Shown here one piece after another: positions 19,647 to 30,500 of a stretch of 64,000 bases of DNA. A program made the translations under genes and the position numbers. The notes beneath the pieces were generated by a model. That model was not told where the DNA came from and made no database searches. It worked only from the letters and a program-made list of their open reading frames with translations. Every line of letters begins with the position of its first letter. Positions within the stretch are counted from its first letter, which is position 1. The stretch comes from Hygrophila difformis (taxonomy: Eukaryota > Streptophyta > Magnoliopsida > Lamiales > Acanthaceae), in assembly GCA_030278955.1 (NCBI GenBank), contig JAOANR010000003.1:31139227-31203226 (forward strand), in the 5' to 3' direction.

Positions 19647-20699
19647 TACCTGTAATTTTTCGGCCCTATAACATTATTTCTACAGGTGCAATCTTAACGC
19701 CCTAGTAATTCCCAAAAAAAACCTTTACCAGAAAGTGCATATCATAATACATTCTACAAAGATATGTCTCGTAAATTATAAATGAGCCGTAAATAAATCG
19801 ATTTCAAACTTTTTAAATATATTTTATTAGAAATTTATTTATAAATAATAAAAGAAATTGCTTAACGAGCATAAATTATTTTAATTTAACCGAGTCGACT
19901 TGCCTCATTTATTTTACGAGTTTTCAATCGAACTCGGGCATGCATTCTCATTTTACAAATATTAGTATTAATTAAAAATTCAAATTCTGAAAAAGTATGC
20001 CGATTGTACTCCAACGAGAAATGCAAATTGGAGTCACGTTGAAAATTATAATGGTTGTGGACAAGTACTATAGAGTATTATGTGAGTGGTGCGTTAAGCA
20101 AGGAATGCAATATACACTTTAGGGCGCAAAATTGAAGGATTTTCGTTCGATGCAATCAACTCAGATAAGACCATTTCTAATCCCTATCAAGTCTTCACAA
20201 TTATGTATTTGTTCCTTATCTTGTTGAAATTTGTGGGTCAGTTGAGATTTACCATTAAAACTAAAATCAAAATTTCCACGGATGTTTTTTCTTTAAGTGT
20301 ATAACTGGAGGCCACATTGAATCTAAAACTAATCCCACGAGAATCTGCATGGGTAATGATTGAAGGGCGCCCTCTTCTAAAGCACTTTTTTTTTTTTTTT
20401 TAATACACAAGGTTCAAACCCGAAACATTACTTAAGCGAATTGAGCCCTATCAACAATAGAAAGGGTATTTGTTGATCAAATTTATCCATGGGTCTATTT
20501 GTTGATCGAATTATCCATAATTTTATACTCCATGTGACAACTACAACAATAGAAAGGGTATATTTTCAAATTTGAATTGTCTAATCGTATGAGTAATGAG
20601 ACGAATGATACATTATTGTCTTTCGCTGAAAAATAATTATTAGATGAGATAAATGTAGATGAAGTTATGAATTAATTTTTTTAAACAATATAAGAAACT
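19647..20699. other. AT-rich non-coding DNA
   Basis: I see no gene and no element boundary. A run of about 16 T lies near 20386-20401. Confidence 0.4.
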
Positions 20700-20788
20700 C
20701 GCGGCAAGGCGACGAATTTGGCGATAAAATTTTATTGAAGTCGTCGCCTAAAACTTCATCGCCACCTACCCGCACAATTCTTGTAGTG
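20700..20788. mobile_element. Terminal fragment of a CACTA (CMC) transposon
   Basis: The segment ends ATTCTTGTAGTG, the complement of CACTACAAGAAT, which is the usual plant CACTA terminal repeat. Just inside are GGCGACGAATTT and GTCGTCGCC, resembling the subterminal repeats of such elements. No matching opposite end was found in the window. Confidence 0.5.
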
Positions 20789-21373
20789 AAAAAATATCGG
20801 TACGTCGAAGAGTATTGTAATTATTATTTTTATTTATAAAAAATATATGTTATTGTTTTAAATTATTTATGTAACACCCTAAAAGGTCATCCATCGTATA
20901 TATACTTACTTCCATGCAAATCCCCTTAACATTGGCGTGCTCGGTCAGATGATGGCTACCAATAAAGAAATATATATATATATATATATCACAATGATGT
21001 ATATATTGTTGAAATGGATAACTTATTTCACTTTTTTTTTTAATCATTCATGATGTATTACAATTTCAATTTCCACACATCTGAATCAAAATGTTGATTC
21101 CGCCACTGCATCCGCCTCTGCGCAAAAGGCTGGCGATGCAATTGACGCTGGCTTAAATCCATCAAATACATCCATTTCATGCTATGCGGAAATTGAAATT
21201 ACAAGTTTATTGTTCCAGAATAAAAAGAATACTTATAATACTGCAGCTAGCAATAATAATGATGAAGAAGAAATTAGGTTGGCCAAAAAGTACAAAAATC
21301 TCTTCAAAAACCTATAGTGCGTAGCCCAAACTTAGCGGTAAGCTACGCTCTAAAAGATTCTTTTTCCCCAATG
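20789..21373. other. Non-coding DNA upstream of gypsy fragment
   Basis: No supported gene. A TATATA microsatellite is at about 20970-20989. Confidence 0.4.
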
Positions 21374-22056
21374 TGTTAGTGTTGGGGCCACCAGGATAGT
21401 GGGCCGCGAGAAAGTGATTGGGCCAGACAAATTGGGCCAAAAAGAATTTACAAGGATGATGGCTGCAAAAGTGATTGAGCCGAGAAGATAAAAGACGGAC
21501 GATTAGGACCAAACGAAAGTCCAGCGAAGGGAGGTTCCCAAAGGCAAGAGTTATCGGCCGAAACTGAGTGAAGACAGCGGATGAGGGAAGGGCGAAAATC
21601 GGCTCAGAGGAATCAGCCGGGGAGCGGTTACCAGAGCTCTGGCTATAAATAGAGGATGTCATGCTCATAATCAAGAGAGACCAATCCACCCCAAAATTCC
21701 TTATACAAATTTCAATTCTTTGTATCTTTACTGCTTTCTTTATAGCTTTCCTTTAACAGCTTTCCTAGACTCTAGCTTAGTGAATAGTAGTTACTTTTTC
21801 CAAGTCCACCGTAGTTTCTCAAGAACCGGTAGTTTGGTTCCATTTTCCGATTAATCAGCCGTTGTTTCTCAACAACTGGTAGATTTTTCATTATATCCAT
21901 TTTGCCATTGCTATTCTTAGTGAATTCAGTCAAGTTTGGGCGTATTAAGTCAAGTTTGGGCGCATTATCACGATATCAGACCCGTAATTGGTTTGATCCT
22001 TTTCCGATAGCCTCCCTTGAGGAGAAAAAGGTCATTGGCTCGACGCTGGCCAAACA
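21374..22056 (+). repeat. LTR of gypsy fragment
   Basis: The LTR begins TGTTAGTGTTGG and ends GGCCAAACA. A short duplication (TCAAGTTTGGGCG, twice near 21930-21963) lies near its 3' end. The boundaries rest on the TG/CA ends and the adjacent primer site. Confidence 0.65.
21643..21652 (+). promoter_or_regulatory. TATA box of gypsy fragment LTR
   Basis: CTATAAATAG is a canonical plant TATA box within the LTR, oriented toward gag. Confidence 0.65.
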
Positions 22057-22057
22057 G

Positions 22058-22075
22058 TGGCACGCCCAGTGGGAC
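22058..22075 (+). other. Primer binding site of gypsy fragment
   Basis: TGGCACGCCCAGTGGGAC follows the LTR end by one base. It is identical to the Tat element site. Confidence 0.75.
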
Positions 22076-22080
22076 TCACA

Positions 22081-23005
22081 ATGGCAGTTGATCCGCATGC
22101 AACTCCGGCGATTAATATGGCGGCAAGGACTGATTTACCACCGATTCAGGAAGAGCGCATTGGAGAACCGGGTGAATTCCCTCCAGGATTCCCTGGACCA
22201 TCAAATTTCCACAATCAGGAGTTTCCGCATGAAGATCTAACCCCGCAGTTTCGTGATCACGTCCAGTTTATGGTAGAGGCGGCTGTTACAAATTAGGTTC
22301 GGCAGATAGAAGGAAATTTACTGGCTGCAATGCCAGCGATGTTCAGAGCCGAATTAGCGAGGAATATGTATCCGATGGGAGCGCAAAGCACACAGGTGGC
22401 GCAAAATCCACCACCTGTGATGCAAAATCCTCATAATTTCCAACAGCAGGCCTATCGGCCGCCAGGAGGGCAAGGGCCACGGCCTTTCATCCCACCTCAA
22501 CAAAGGTACGATCAGCAACACAACCGCCTCAGCTAGTGGTGCAACCGCCTGCTCGAGTGGCGCAACAATAATATCTACCACAGCAGCCGAATCAGCCACA
22601 ACTGGTTGATAGAGAGCTCATAGCTGAGATAATTCGTACACAATTCAGGAATCTCGTCGGCCAGGAGAATAGGACGATGTTCAGGAAACCTTATCCGGAC
22701 TACATAGAAGAGCAATATCCATTGCCTAGAGGAGTAAAGGTTCCTGATTTCAACACGTTTTCAGGAGAAGTCGGCCGATCAACTATAGAACATATTGGCC
22801 GATTTACAGCTCAGTGCACCAGAATAGCACAGAATGATTTCCACAAGTTGATATTGTTCAGCTTGTCGCTGACTGGGCCAGCATTCGAATGGTATATCAA
22901 TTTGCCTCTAGGATCGGTTAATACTTGGGCCGAAATGGAGCGGTTATTCCATGACCGATTCTACAACACCAGTCCTGAGGTGTCTGTGGTAGATGAAACT
23001 TTTTG
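22081..23005 (+). pseudogene. Truncated gag of gypsy fragment
   Basis: The ATG at 22081 opens a frame (MAVDPHATPAINMAA) interrupted by a TAG near 22294. The frame then resumes with a Pro/Gln-rich stretch and shifts near 22530. From about 22677 another frame carries the Gag core: RGVKVPDFNTFSG, EHIGRFTAQC, LTGPAFEWYINL, FHDRFYN. These match the motif order of the Gag at 13658-17872, so the two are related. Coding ends at the truncation. One stop, one shift and loss of the C-terminus make it non-functional. Confidence 0.75.
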
Positions 23006-23337
23006 ACAAATTTTCCACACGAGTATTTTTAAGAAAATAGTATAATCCCGGTGTAATTTTATTCAACGAAACCAAATTATGAAGGTGGAGTTGGGATTAG
23101 GGATATCTGTATAGGTTGTCACGTTTTTATTACTCGTGTTAAGAAACTGTGCCCCCGAAAGCGCAAGGAGTCAAAAATTGCAGTATTTATAGTAAGACCG
23201 GATCGTTCACTGGAGGATGTGCGATAGAAGCAGGGCCCACGTCGTTTACTAAGATTTTCCACTCGGTTACGCGTTTCAAGCTTGTGTTTGGTTTTAAAAC
23301 TACTTGACATAATTTAAACTAGATTATGAATGCAATA

Positions 23338-23425
23338 AAATTATTCTACAAAGCATATTAAAATTATTCTAGAAAGCATTAAATTTATTCTAAGAAAGCA
23401 ATGAGAATTATTCTAAGAAAGCAGA
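23338..23425. repeat. Short tandem repeat, four copies
   Basis: Four imperfect copies of AAATTATTCTAAGAAAGCA lie in tandem, about 20-26 bp apart. Confidence 0.6.
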
Positions 23426-24134
23426 TTTAAAAAGTGACAGAATGGACAGGGAGAAAATAATAAAAATTGGACAAGATTCAGATGAAACACATTTAACTTC
23501 CATTTTTAGTACACAGATCTTAGCTTAGGATAATCCTCCAGTTAGCTAACTCTCATGTTCCTATATTATGTTCCCTTTAACAGACAGGTACTTACAGTAG
23601 AGGTTTACATGCTCTTAAGACCTCAACATCTAAGATACCTCAGACTTACAACTGCTCCCGTCAGAGCGTGTCATTTATCTGTGGTGGACAAGCAACACCT
23701 AACACCTCATTAATTGAAGTGTCAAGTACTCCTATCACTCCCCCATGTCACATCCAAAGTTTCAAATCGAGTCCCAAACCATTCCATAACTCTTAAACCT
23801 TACAACCGGCGGCCAACCTCTAATTCTTCCGAGTGACCTCTATAAAAGCATTTAAAAGAAAGCAGTAAGGAAAGCATTTAAAATCCTATCACTCGGAGGC
23901 TTTAAAAGTTATCTCATTCCGTTAGTATAAAGAGCCCCTGGTTTTGGTGACCAGATGCAGATCAAGAACTCGCCAAATATCAATAAGCCACAAGGCTCAC
24001 AATATCTGGGTAGTTATGAGATACAAACTAAATGAAACAGATCTATAAATGAATCTGCTCCGGATGTACTCACTCGAGACTCAAGTCTAGGCTTTGGCAG
24101 AAGAAGATAGCAGTTGAGTGTACTCACTAAATGA

Positions 24135-24158
24135 GCAATTCGGTTTAGACCGAATTGC
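24135..24158. repeat. Perfect palindrome with 10-bp arms
   Basis: Arms GCAATTCGGT and ACCGAATTGC are exact inverse complements around the loop TTAG. Confidence 0.8.
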
Positions 24159-24219
24159 ATACAATTTTTTTTATAAGGAAATAGACATCATTTTTAACCA
24201 TGCAATTCCATCTTCATGG

Positions 24220-24257
24220 GCAATTCGGTTTAGGGTTTAGGGTTTAGACCGAATTGC
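24220..24257. repeat. Same palindrome with telomeric repeats in the loop
   Basis: The identical 10-bp arms enclose TTAGGGTTTAGGGTTTAG, the earlier TTAG loop plus exactly 14 bases, that is two GGGTTTA plant telomere units. A partial third arm (GATCGAATTGC) follows near 24263. Confidence 0.8.
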
Positions 24258-25017
24258 CTTAGATCGAATTGCATGCCATTTTTACATAAGTGTATTTTTT
24301 TTGCTCACAAGTGTTCATGCGGTTTCTAAGCTGATGCGGTTTATGATAGATGGGATTGACCACATCATTCATTTCACATCAGTGTCATCTCGCAGTCACA
24401 CTTGTGAATATTTTGTGGTTATCAAGATATATGCATATACAATGGGTAATAACATGAATTACACCCTAAAACTACAAGCAAAAGAATTCAAAGATCAAAG
24501 ATCCTAAAACACTTAAAAATCTAAGAACTACATGCTTAAAAACAAGAACACTTAGTTGAAGCTTTAAGGCATAAGAACATACCAAAAACCCACTACACAT
24601 GCATTTATTGAGAATGTAAGTCAACTAGAACATCATAAATGCCACCTAGTTGAAACAAACAAACATTCTAACATTTATTTCTAGGGAAAGCATTAAAAGA
24701 GTGCCAAACACTTGAAAATAAAAACCCCATTTCTGGAATCTTTCTTGTATTAGCACTTGAAAGCAAGTAAATGACCAAAAACCATCATTAGCTTCATGGT
24801 AGGGCTTATTCTGACTACAAAGCATGTAAATAATATGGAACTGGCTACACTAGGAGTGGTAACCGCTTCCACAAACTAGACTAAGAAAAACACATTACAC
24901 ACTAACCTGTTTGCATGGAAAATAAACTAATTAACTAAACTAAACTAACCCCCTAAGGGGTGGAGAGTTCTGCCTCCTCCTTTTTCTTCAGCCAATATCT
25001 AGATGTGTGAGGGTTTC

Positions 25018-26710
25018 TGTAAAACCCGAGAATTTTGCAACATAAAACAAATAATTAAATAAATAAATAATAAATAAATGCACTAAATAAATAAAGAGGA
25101 AAAGAAATGAGAAATGAAGTCTAATCTAAAAAGGAATTAAAGTTCCAATACTCAAGACAATTTAATCGAATAAATTGTACACCGAAACCCGACACCAATG
25201 AACTCGAGAATTCGAGTCCAAACATGCATTTAGACCCGAGTAAAAATTTAGATGGGAAGTAGGAACCCGAAGATACCCCGGAAATCCGAATCCGAGAACA
25301 TAGAGGGATAGAAGTCCGAAAGAGATGAGGAAAAGCACGACGGATTGCACGACCCGCCCGGACCGCAGTCCAGGCGGCAGCCGCGCGGTGGCCGCGCGGT
25401 CAATAGGCAAACGGCGCGCCACGGCCGCGCCAGCGAGCAGATTCGCCCGTTGCGAGATTCACTCGCCCGAATCCGGATTTTCCGACTTCGGTTGTATTCC
25501 TTTCGGCTCAAGACTCACCAAGGCCGACCTTGGACGTCCCTAGGTCGTGCCTATCTATAAATAAGACCTCTTGTCAGCCCCGAACACTTTCCAAAACCCT
25601 ACAACTCTCTATACGTTCGAAAACCCTAATTCCGGAAGTCGTCGGAGGCACGAAACCAAGGCGAGGACTGTTTGGACGAAAATCGGGAGATCTCCAACGT
25701 TGTGGTAAGTTCTGATCCAAACCTTATTCCATATACGAATCGAAAACGAATCCTAACTTCGTCTTTTTCTTCTCTACGCCCCGAATCGGATCTAGAACGA
25801 AGAACCCGACGAACAGAGAAGATAAACGGTGGACTGGAAGCCACGCCTCCGAATCGACGATCCCGGACGCCCAACAATCAATAAGTTAATCTTACTATGG
25901 TTTTGGGAGAATTTAAAATACACTTGATCTAACGATTTAAACCGAGAACGTAAAATCTGTCAAAACGAAATCTTTAACGGTGCAGCGTTTTTGCTTGATT
26001 TTTCCGAACCCGTAAACCTGTTCAAACGAGAAAACTTAAAACACAAAAAATGTTCCTAAGACATTAATCTAGCTACTGTAAAAATTTCGTAATTTTTTGT
26101 TATGATTTGTTATCTGAATTCATTCTCAAACCGAATTGCCTTGAATTTGAATCTTGAAATCTGGACAGAACTTAGGTTCGAACTTGATGACGTTTTCGAC
26201 ATTAGATCTAGACCGATTCAGAACTTTAGCCGAACATGGAAGTTGTAGATATATGTCTTATGTATCTCTCTGTAAAATTTCATCAAATTTGGAGTTAGTT
26301 TGCTATGGTAGATCTTGAAATCTTGAAACTGGTGTTAGAATTTTCGGACAGATTAGCATCCTGTTAAAGATTGACGTTTTTCACCTACTTCCGTACCTCG
26401 GATTGAAAAACTTAAAACATAAAACTTGTTTATCCATGTGTTTTCGAGTCACTGGTCAAATTTCAGAATTTTTAGATTTAAACTCGAGTTTTAATGAATT
26501 TTGAAGTAAACTGTGGTTGACCGAGTCAAATCTTGAAATCTTGTTGAAACGGTGAAACTAGCCTTTAAGGTTTAAACGAGTAGAAGACTCTTTGAAATAA
26601 ATACATGAAATCTGAAATTTAGGAAATCCCCTTTACGAACTTGATCTTTTAAAATTAGAGGGTGAGTGCTCTGCAGGGTGCCCTCCTAATGATTCACTTC
26701 GTGCCTTTAT
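25018..26710 (+). repeat. W 5' LTR, left part
   Basis: It starts TGTAAAACCCGAG and contains a CpG-rich box near 25340-25440, a TATA box (CTATAAATAAG, 25555-25565), and later the recurring GTAAAATTTCAGAATTTTT-type motif. It is interrupted at TTTAT by element Y. Confidence 0.7.
25555..25565 (+). promoter_or_regulatory. TATA box of W LTR
   Basis: CTATAAATAAG lies downstream of the CpG-rich box and oriented toward the W interior. Confidence 0.55.
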
Positions 26711-27521
26711 TGTAACACCCCGGATTTTTATCAACGTCCAAAGGAATAAAATTTATTCCGATCAATGTCGAAATATCTCCGAGAAGAAGAAAATAATTTA
26801 TCACAATAAATTATTGCTCGGAAATGAAACGCCGATAGATTCAAAATTCAAAATGGAATAAAAAAGGGAAAGGAAGCCCGAAGACATTCCATGAATTGAG
26901 TCAAAATAATTGGAATTAAATTCAAGAAGGAAAATAATTCTAATTCCAAGAACCCGTGAAGTCGGAAGAAATTTAATTACACAAGTTATTGCACGGGAGT
27001 CAAAAGACGATGAATTGGAAGCCGACGAACCCGAGACCGACGGACTTAAGATTTCAAACATGAAATTCATTTGAGTCGAGATAAATTTAAGATAAGAATT
27101 TATGATCCGAGAATGACCCGAAAAATCGAGCCCGAAAACGTAGGAGGACAGAAGTCCGAAAGAGAGGAGAAAAGGCCCGACGGGATCGCACGGCCCAGTC
27201 CGGAAGCACGGCCCAGACCAGGCTGCGCGCCCTCCGCGCTGGTTTTGGCTAGAAACCGCGCCAACCCCGCGCCACCAAGACAGCAGCTGCCAATTGCGCG
27301 ATTTCGGGGATTTCTTGCCATATTTCGATCCCCCGACTTTGGAAACTCGATCTCAGACGAAGGGAAGATATTTAGGACGAGGTTGGATGAACCCTAGCCT
27401 CATTCCTCAGTCTTGCAACCACTCCTCCATCCAAAACTCTCCCAAAAACCGAAAAAAAGAAAAAATCGACGACTTTCCGGCGACTTCCCGGCGATGAAAA
27501 TCGACGAAGGAGGCGTGGAGG
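26711..27521 (+). repeat. Y 5' LTR, left part
   Basis: Begins TGTAACACCCCGG and matches 43256-44085. It is cut at GGAGG by element X. Confidence 0.85.
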
Positions 27522-30500
27522 TGTAATACCCCGAATTTTTATCAACGCCCAAAGGAATAAAATTTATTCCGATCAATGTTGAAATATTTCCGAGAAGAAG
27601 AAAATAATTTATCACAATAAATTATTGCTCGGATATGAAACGCCGATAGATTTAAATTCAAAATGGAATAAAAGAGGGAAAGGAAGCCCGAAGACATTCC
27701 ATGAATTGAGTAAAAATAATTGGAGTTAAGTTCATGAAGGAAAAGAATTTTAATTCCAAGAACCCGTGAAGTCGGAAGAAATTTAATGATACAATCGCAA
27801 TCAATCAATCGGTCAATAAGTCGCGCAACTTCGGGGACGAAGTTGATTCTTAAGGAGGGTAGATTGTAATACCATAGAAATTGCCCGAAATATATATATG
27901 AATATATATTTTTGATTAATTCACTAAGTAGATTTTTAATCAAATCTATATATATTTATATGTTCAAATATTTGCTTAAAGATTAGTATATTATTTTCTA
28001 AAAAAAAAACATACTTTGAAAAATTATATATATATTTGTCTTTTCAAATAAATATATGGATTTCAATATCAAGTGTAATAAGTATATGGTTCATAGAATA
28101 TTTTAAATCCATATACAAGTTTATATACACATATATATACCTTGGTCTTGAAATAATCTTTCCAAACATGTACACATGTATATACATGAATATATTTACA
28201 TGTTTAAATTATAATGAAAATTATCTATTTTCTATATATTCTTAATTAATCATTCTACCCATATTTTTATTATGGAATTATTCTAGAATGCCATAATATA
28301 ATTGGGAATAATTTGACTATGGTTTGAAATTGTAGGGTGGAATATTAATCATATCTTGTCATTTTCAAATAAAGAATATATCCCTTTTGGAGCTATGTAT
28401 AACTTACAAGATCACTTAATTTTTATATATATAAATATATATACATATTATTCTTATTATTATTATAAGGTATTGGGGCCACAATTAGAGTAATAAGGAT
28501 TGAATTATGAAGTGATAAAGTCATTCACACCATTACCATTAGGATACAAGCTGACAGAAATTTTTAGCTATAAGAATCGAATTATTTGACCTACCTACAG
28601 TGGGAATCACTTAAAGTGTTCAACACAAAAGTTGTTCCAAATTGTGTCTAGATTATGCACGTCAAATTTTAGAATTTTTGGCCAAGCCATTTAGTCCCAG
28701 CATCTCTGTCTTTGGACATATACCATAGTGAGTGCCAACTTTGTTAGGTTGTGCATGTGACTCCTATGTGACTTGTGACTTGTGACTTGTGTCTCCCATG
28801 TGACTTGTGACTCCTATAACACTCTAGGGTGGATAGAAGTCTTGTGAGAATTTATTTAATACCCTCATTTAGCTACCAAAGGCAGCCATTTGGATTCCAC
28901 TCCCATCATTGCAAATTTTAGAAAAAACTTGAGAAAGTGTTGGTGGGATTTATGAGTATTCTTCTAGTTGGTCAAGCAATGAAGGCTTTCTTCAACATCC
29001 AATCTCTTCATCCAGTAGGTAAGGATGTCTTTAAGTTCACATATCTTGTTTAGATTGAGATCCTTGGGTAGATAACTAAGAATCTCTCTCCATGTGTCCA
29101 AAACCTAGCTTTGTGGATGAATAGCAATGGGGTTGTGGACTTTGGACATCCTAAAGGCTTGGATTTGAGAATTTCTTGATACCACTTCATAGATGGTAAG
29201 TTAATGATGTGCATATCAATTTTTAGAGTGTTTGGTTGAGTATTTGTTGAGTTAGAGTTCAATCTTCATCTTGTGCCAAATCTGTCAACTAGGGTTTCTA
29301 TCCGAGTAGTTTATTTGTTCAGCATTTTTCGTCAAGATCTGTTCATTTTTGGAAGAACTTGTCTAAATGAAAAATGTTCCTAATACTTTAAAGATGATGT
29401 CTGTAAATTTTCATAATTTTTGGAATTGATTTGGTCGACGAAAACGGATCTGGTATTTTCTGCTATGTGTGGTGACAGATTCAAATTCCTAGCATGTTCA
29501 GTTTTGTAGTTCATATTTCTCCTAGCTATGGTCGTTTTTGATGGTCGACTTCTTCATGAAAATTGTTCATCTATGTGTCTAGTTTACTCCTGTTAAATTT
29601 CAGAATTTTTGGAACAACCTTCGAATTGTTATGGATTTTTAAGTAAGCTGTGGTCGGATGAACAGTGGTCTTTGCACCCTTTTGAAAACAAGTTTCTGAA
29701 ATGATTTTTTTTGAGTGACTTAGAGTCCGATTTTGAAGAAGCCTATTTCTATGAAAAATGTTCATTTGGGTGTGTTCTAGCTCCTGTAAAAATTTCGGAA
29801 TTTTTGAAAATGATTTGCTAAGTTTCCATATGCGATTTCTGAAACTGCCCAAAGGACTATTTTTGTCGGTAAATCGTACTTGTGTGTTTTGATGATCTAT
29901 GAGTCGAATGGCTCTCATTTTTGGAAATATGTGAAATCTGGACATGTGTGATTTTGTAAAGTGTAAAAGTATGGTTTTGAAACTTTGTAAGATATGATCG
30001 AGTGGGATGCTTTAATTATTTCTTGAGGGTAAGTGCACTTGGTGGAGCTCGTTGGGCCGCCCCCTCTTGTAGCCAAAACGGCAAATATGGTTATTATGGT
30101 TTAGTGATTGTAAGAGTCTATACTCTTAGATGTAAATCAGGTTCCCTTATGGTTTTAAGATCATAACCATCATCCTAACTTACGAATCTTCATATTCAAA
30201 CACAAATCAGAGCCAAATGAAGAATAAATCGGGTGGAAGAGATTCGTTCGTGACATCCCGTGGATTCCGGACAACCCCGTGACCTCCTAGACATTATCCC
30301 CACTGTAAGTTAACCTTACTATGGTTTTGGGTGACTTAAAATGCAACCAAACATAGAGATTCAACTCAAGAAAATTTATAAAAATCTGTCAACAAGAGAA
30401 ACCCTCAACGCAGCGTTTTCGTATGAATTTTTCGAACCTCTAAAGCTGCTCAAACAATAAAACTCAAAACATGAAAAGTGTTCCTAAGACTTTGGTCTAG

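Larger units (their letters stand above)
21374..23003 (+). mobile_element. 5' fragment of a second gypsy element
   Basis: An LTR (21374-22056) is followed by a primer site and the start of gag, and the sequence then breaks abruptly near 23003 into unrelated AT-rich DNA. Gag motifs and the identical primer site relate it to the element at 4588-18494, but the LTRs are different. No protease, pol or 3' LTR is present. Confidence 0.75.
23004..25017. other. Non-coding AT-rich region, possibly old LTR remnants
   Basis: No gene is supported. The beginning (GACAAATTTTCCACACGAGT) faintly resembles the start of the V element LTR, so it may be a decayed relative, but I could not establish ends. Confidence 0.3.

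Noticed and set aside
20869..20890. TGTAACACCCTAAAAGG as an LTR start
   Set aside because: It resembles the start of the U and Y LTRs, but no matching end, primer site or target duplication was found.
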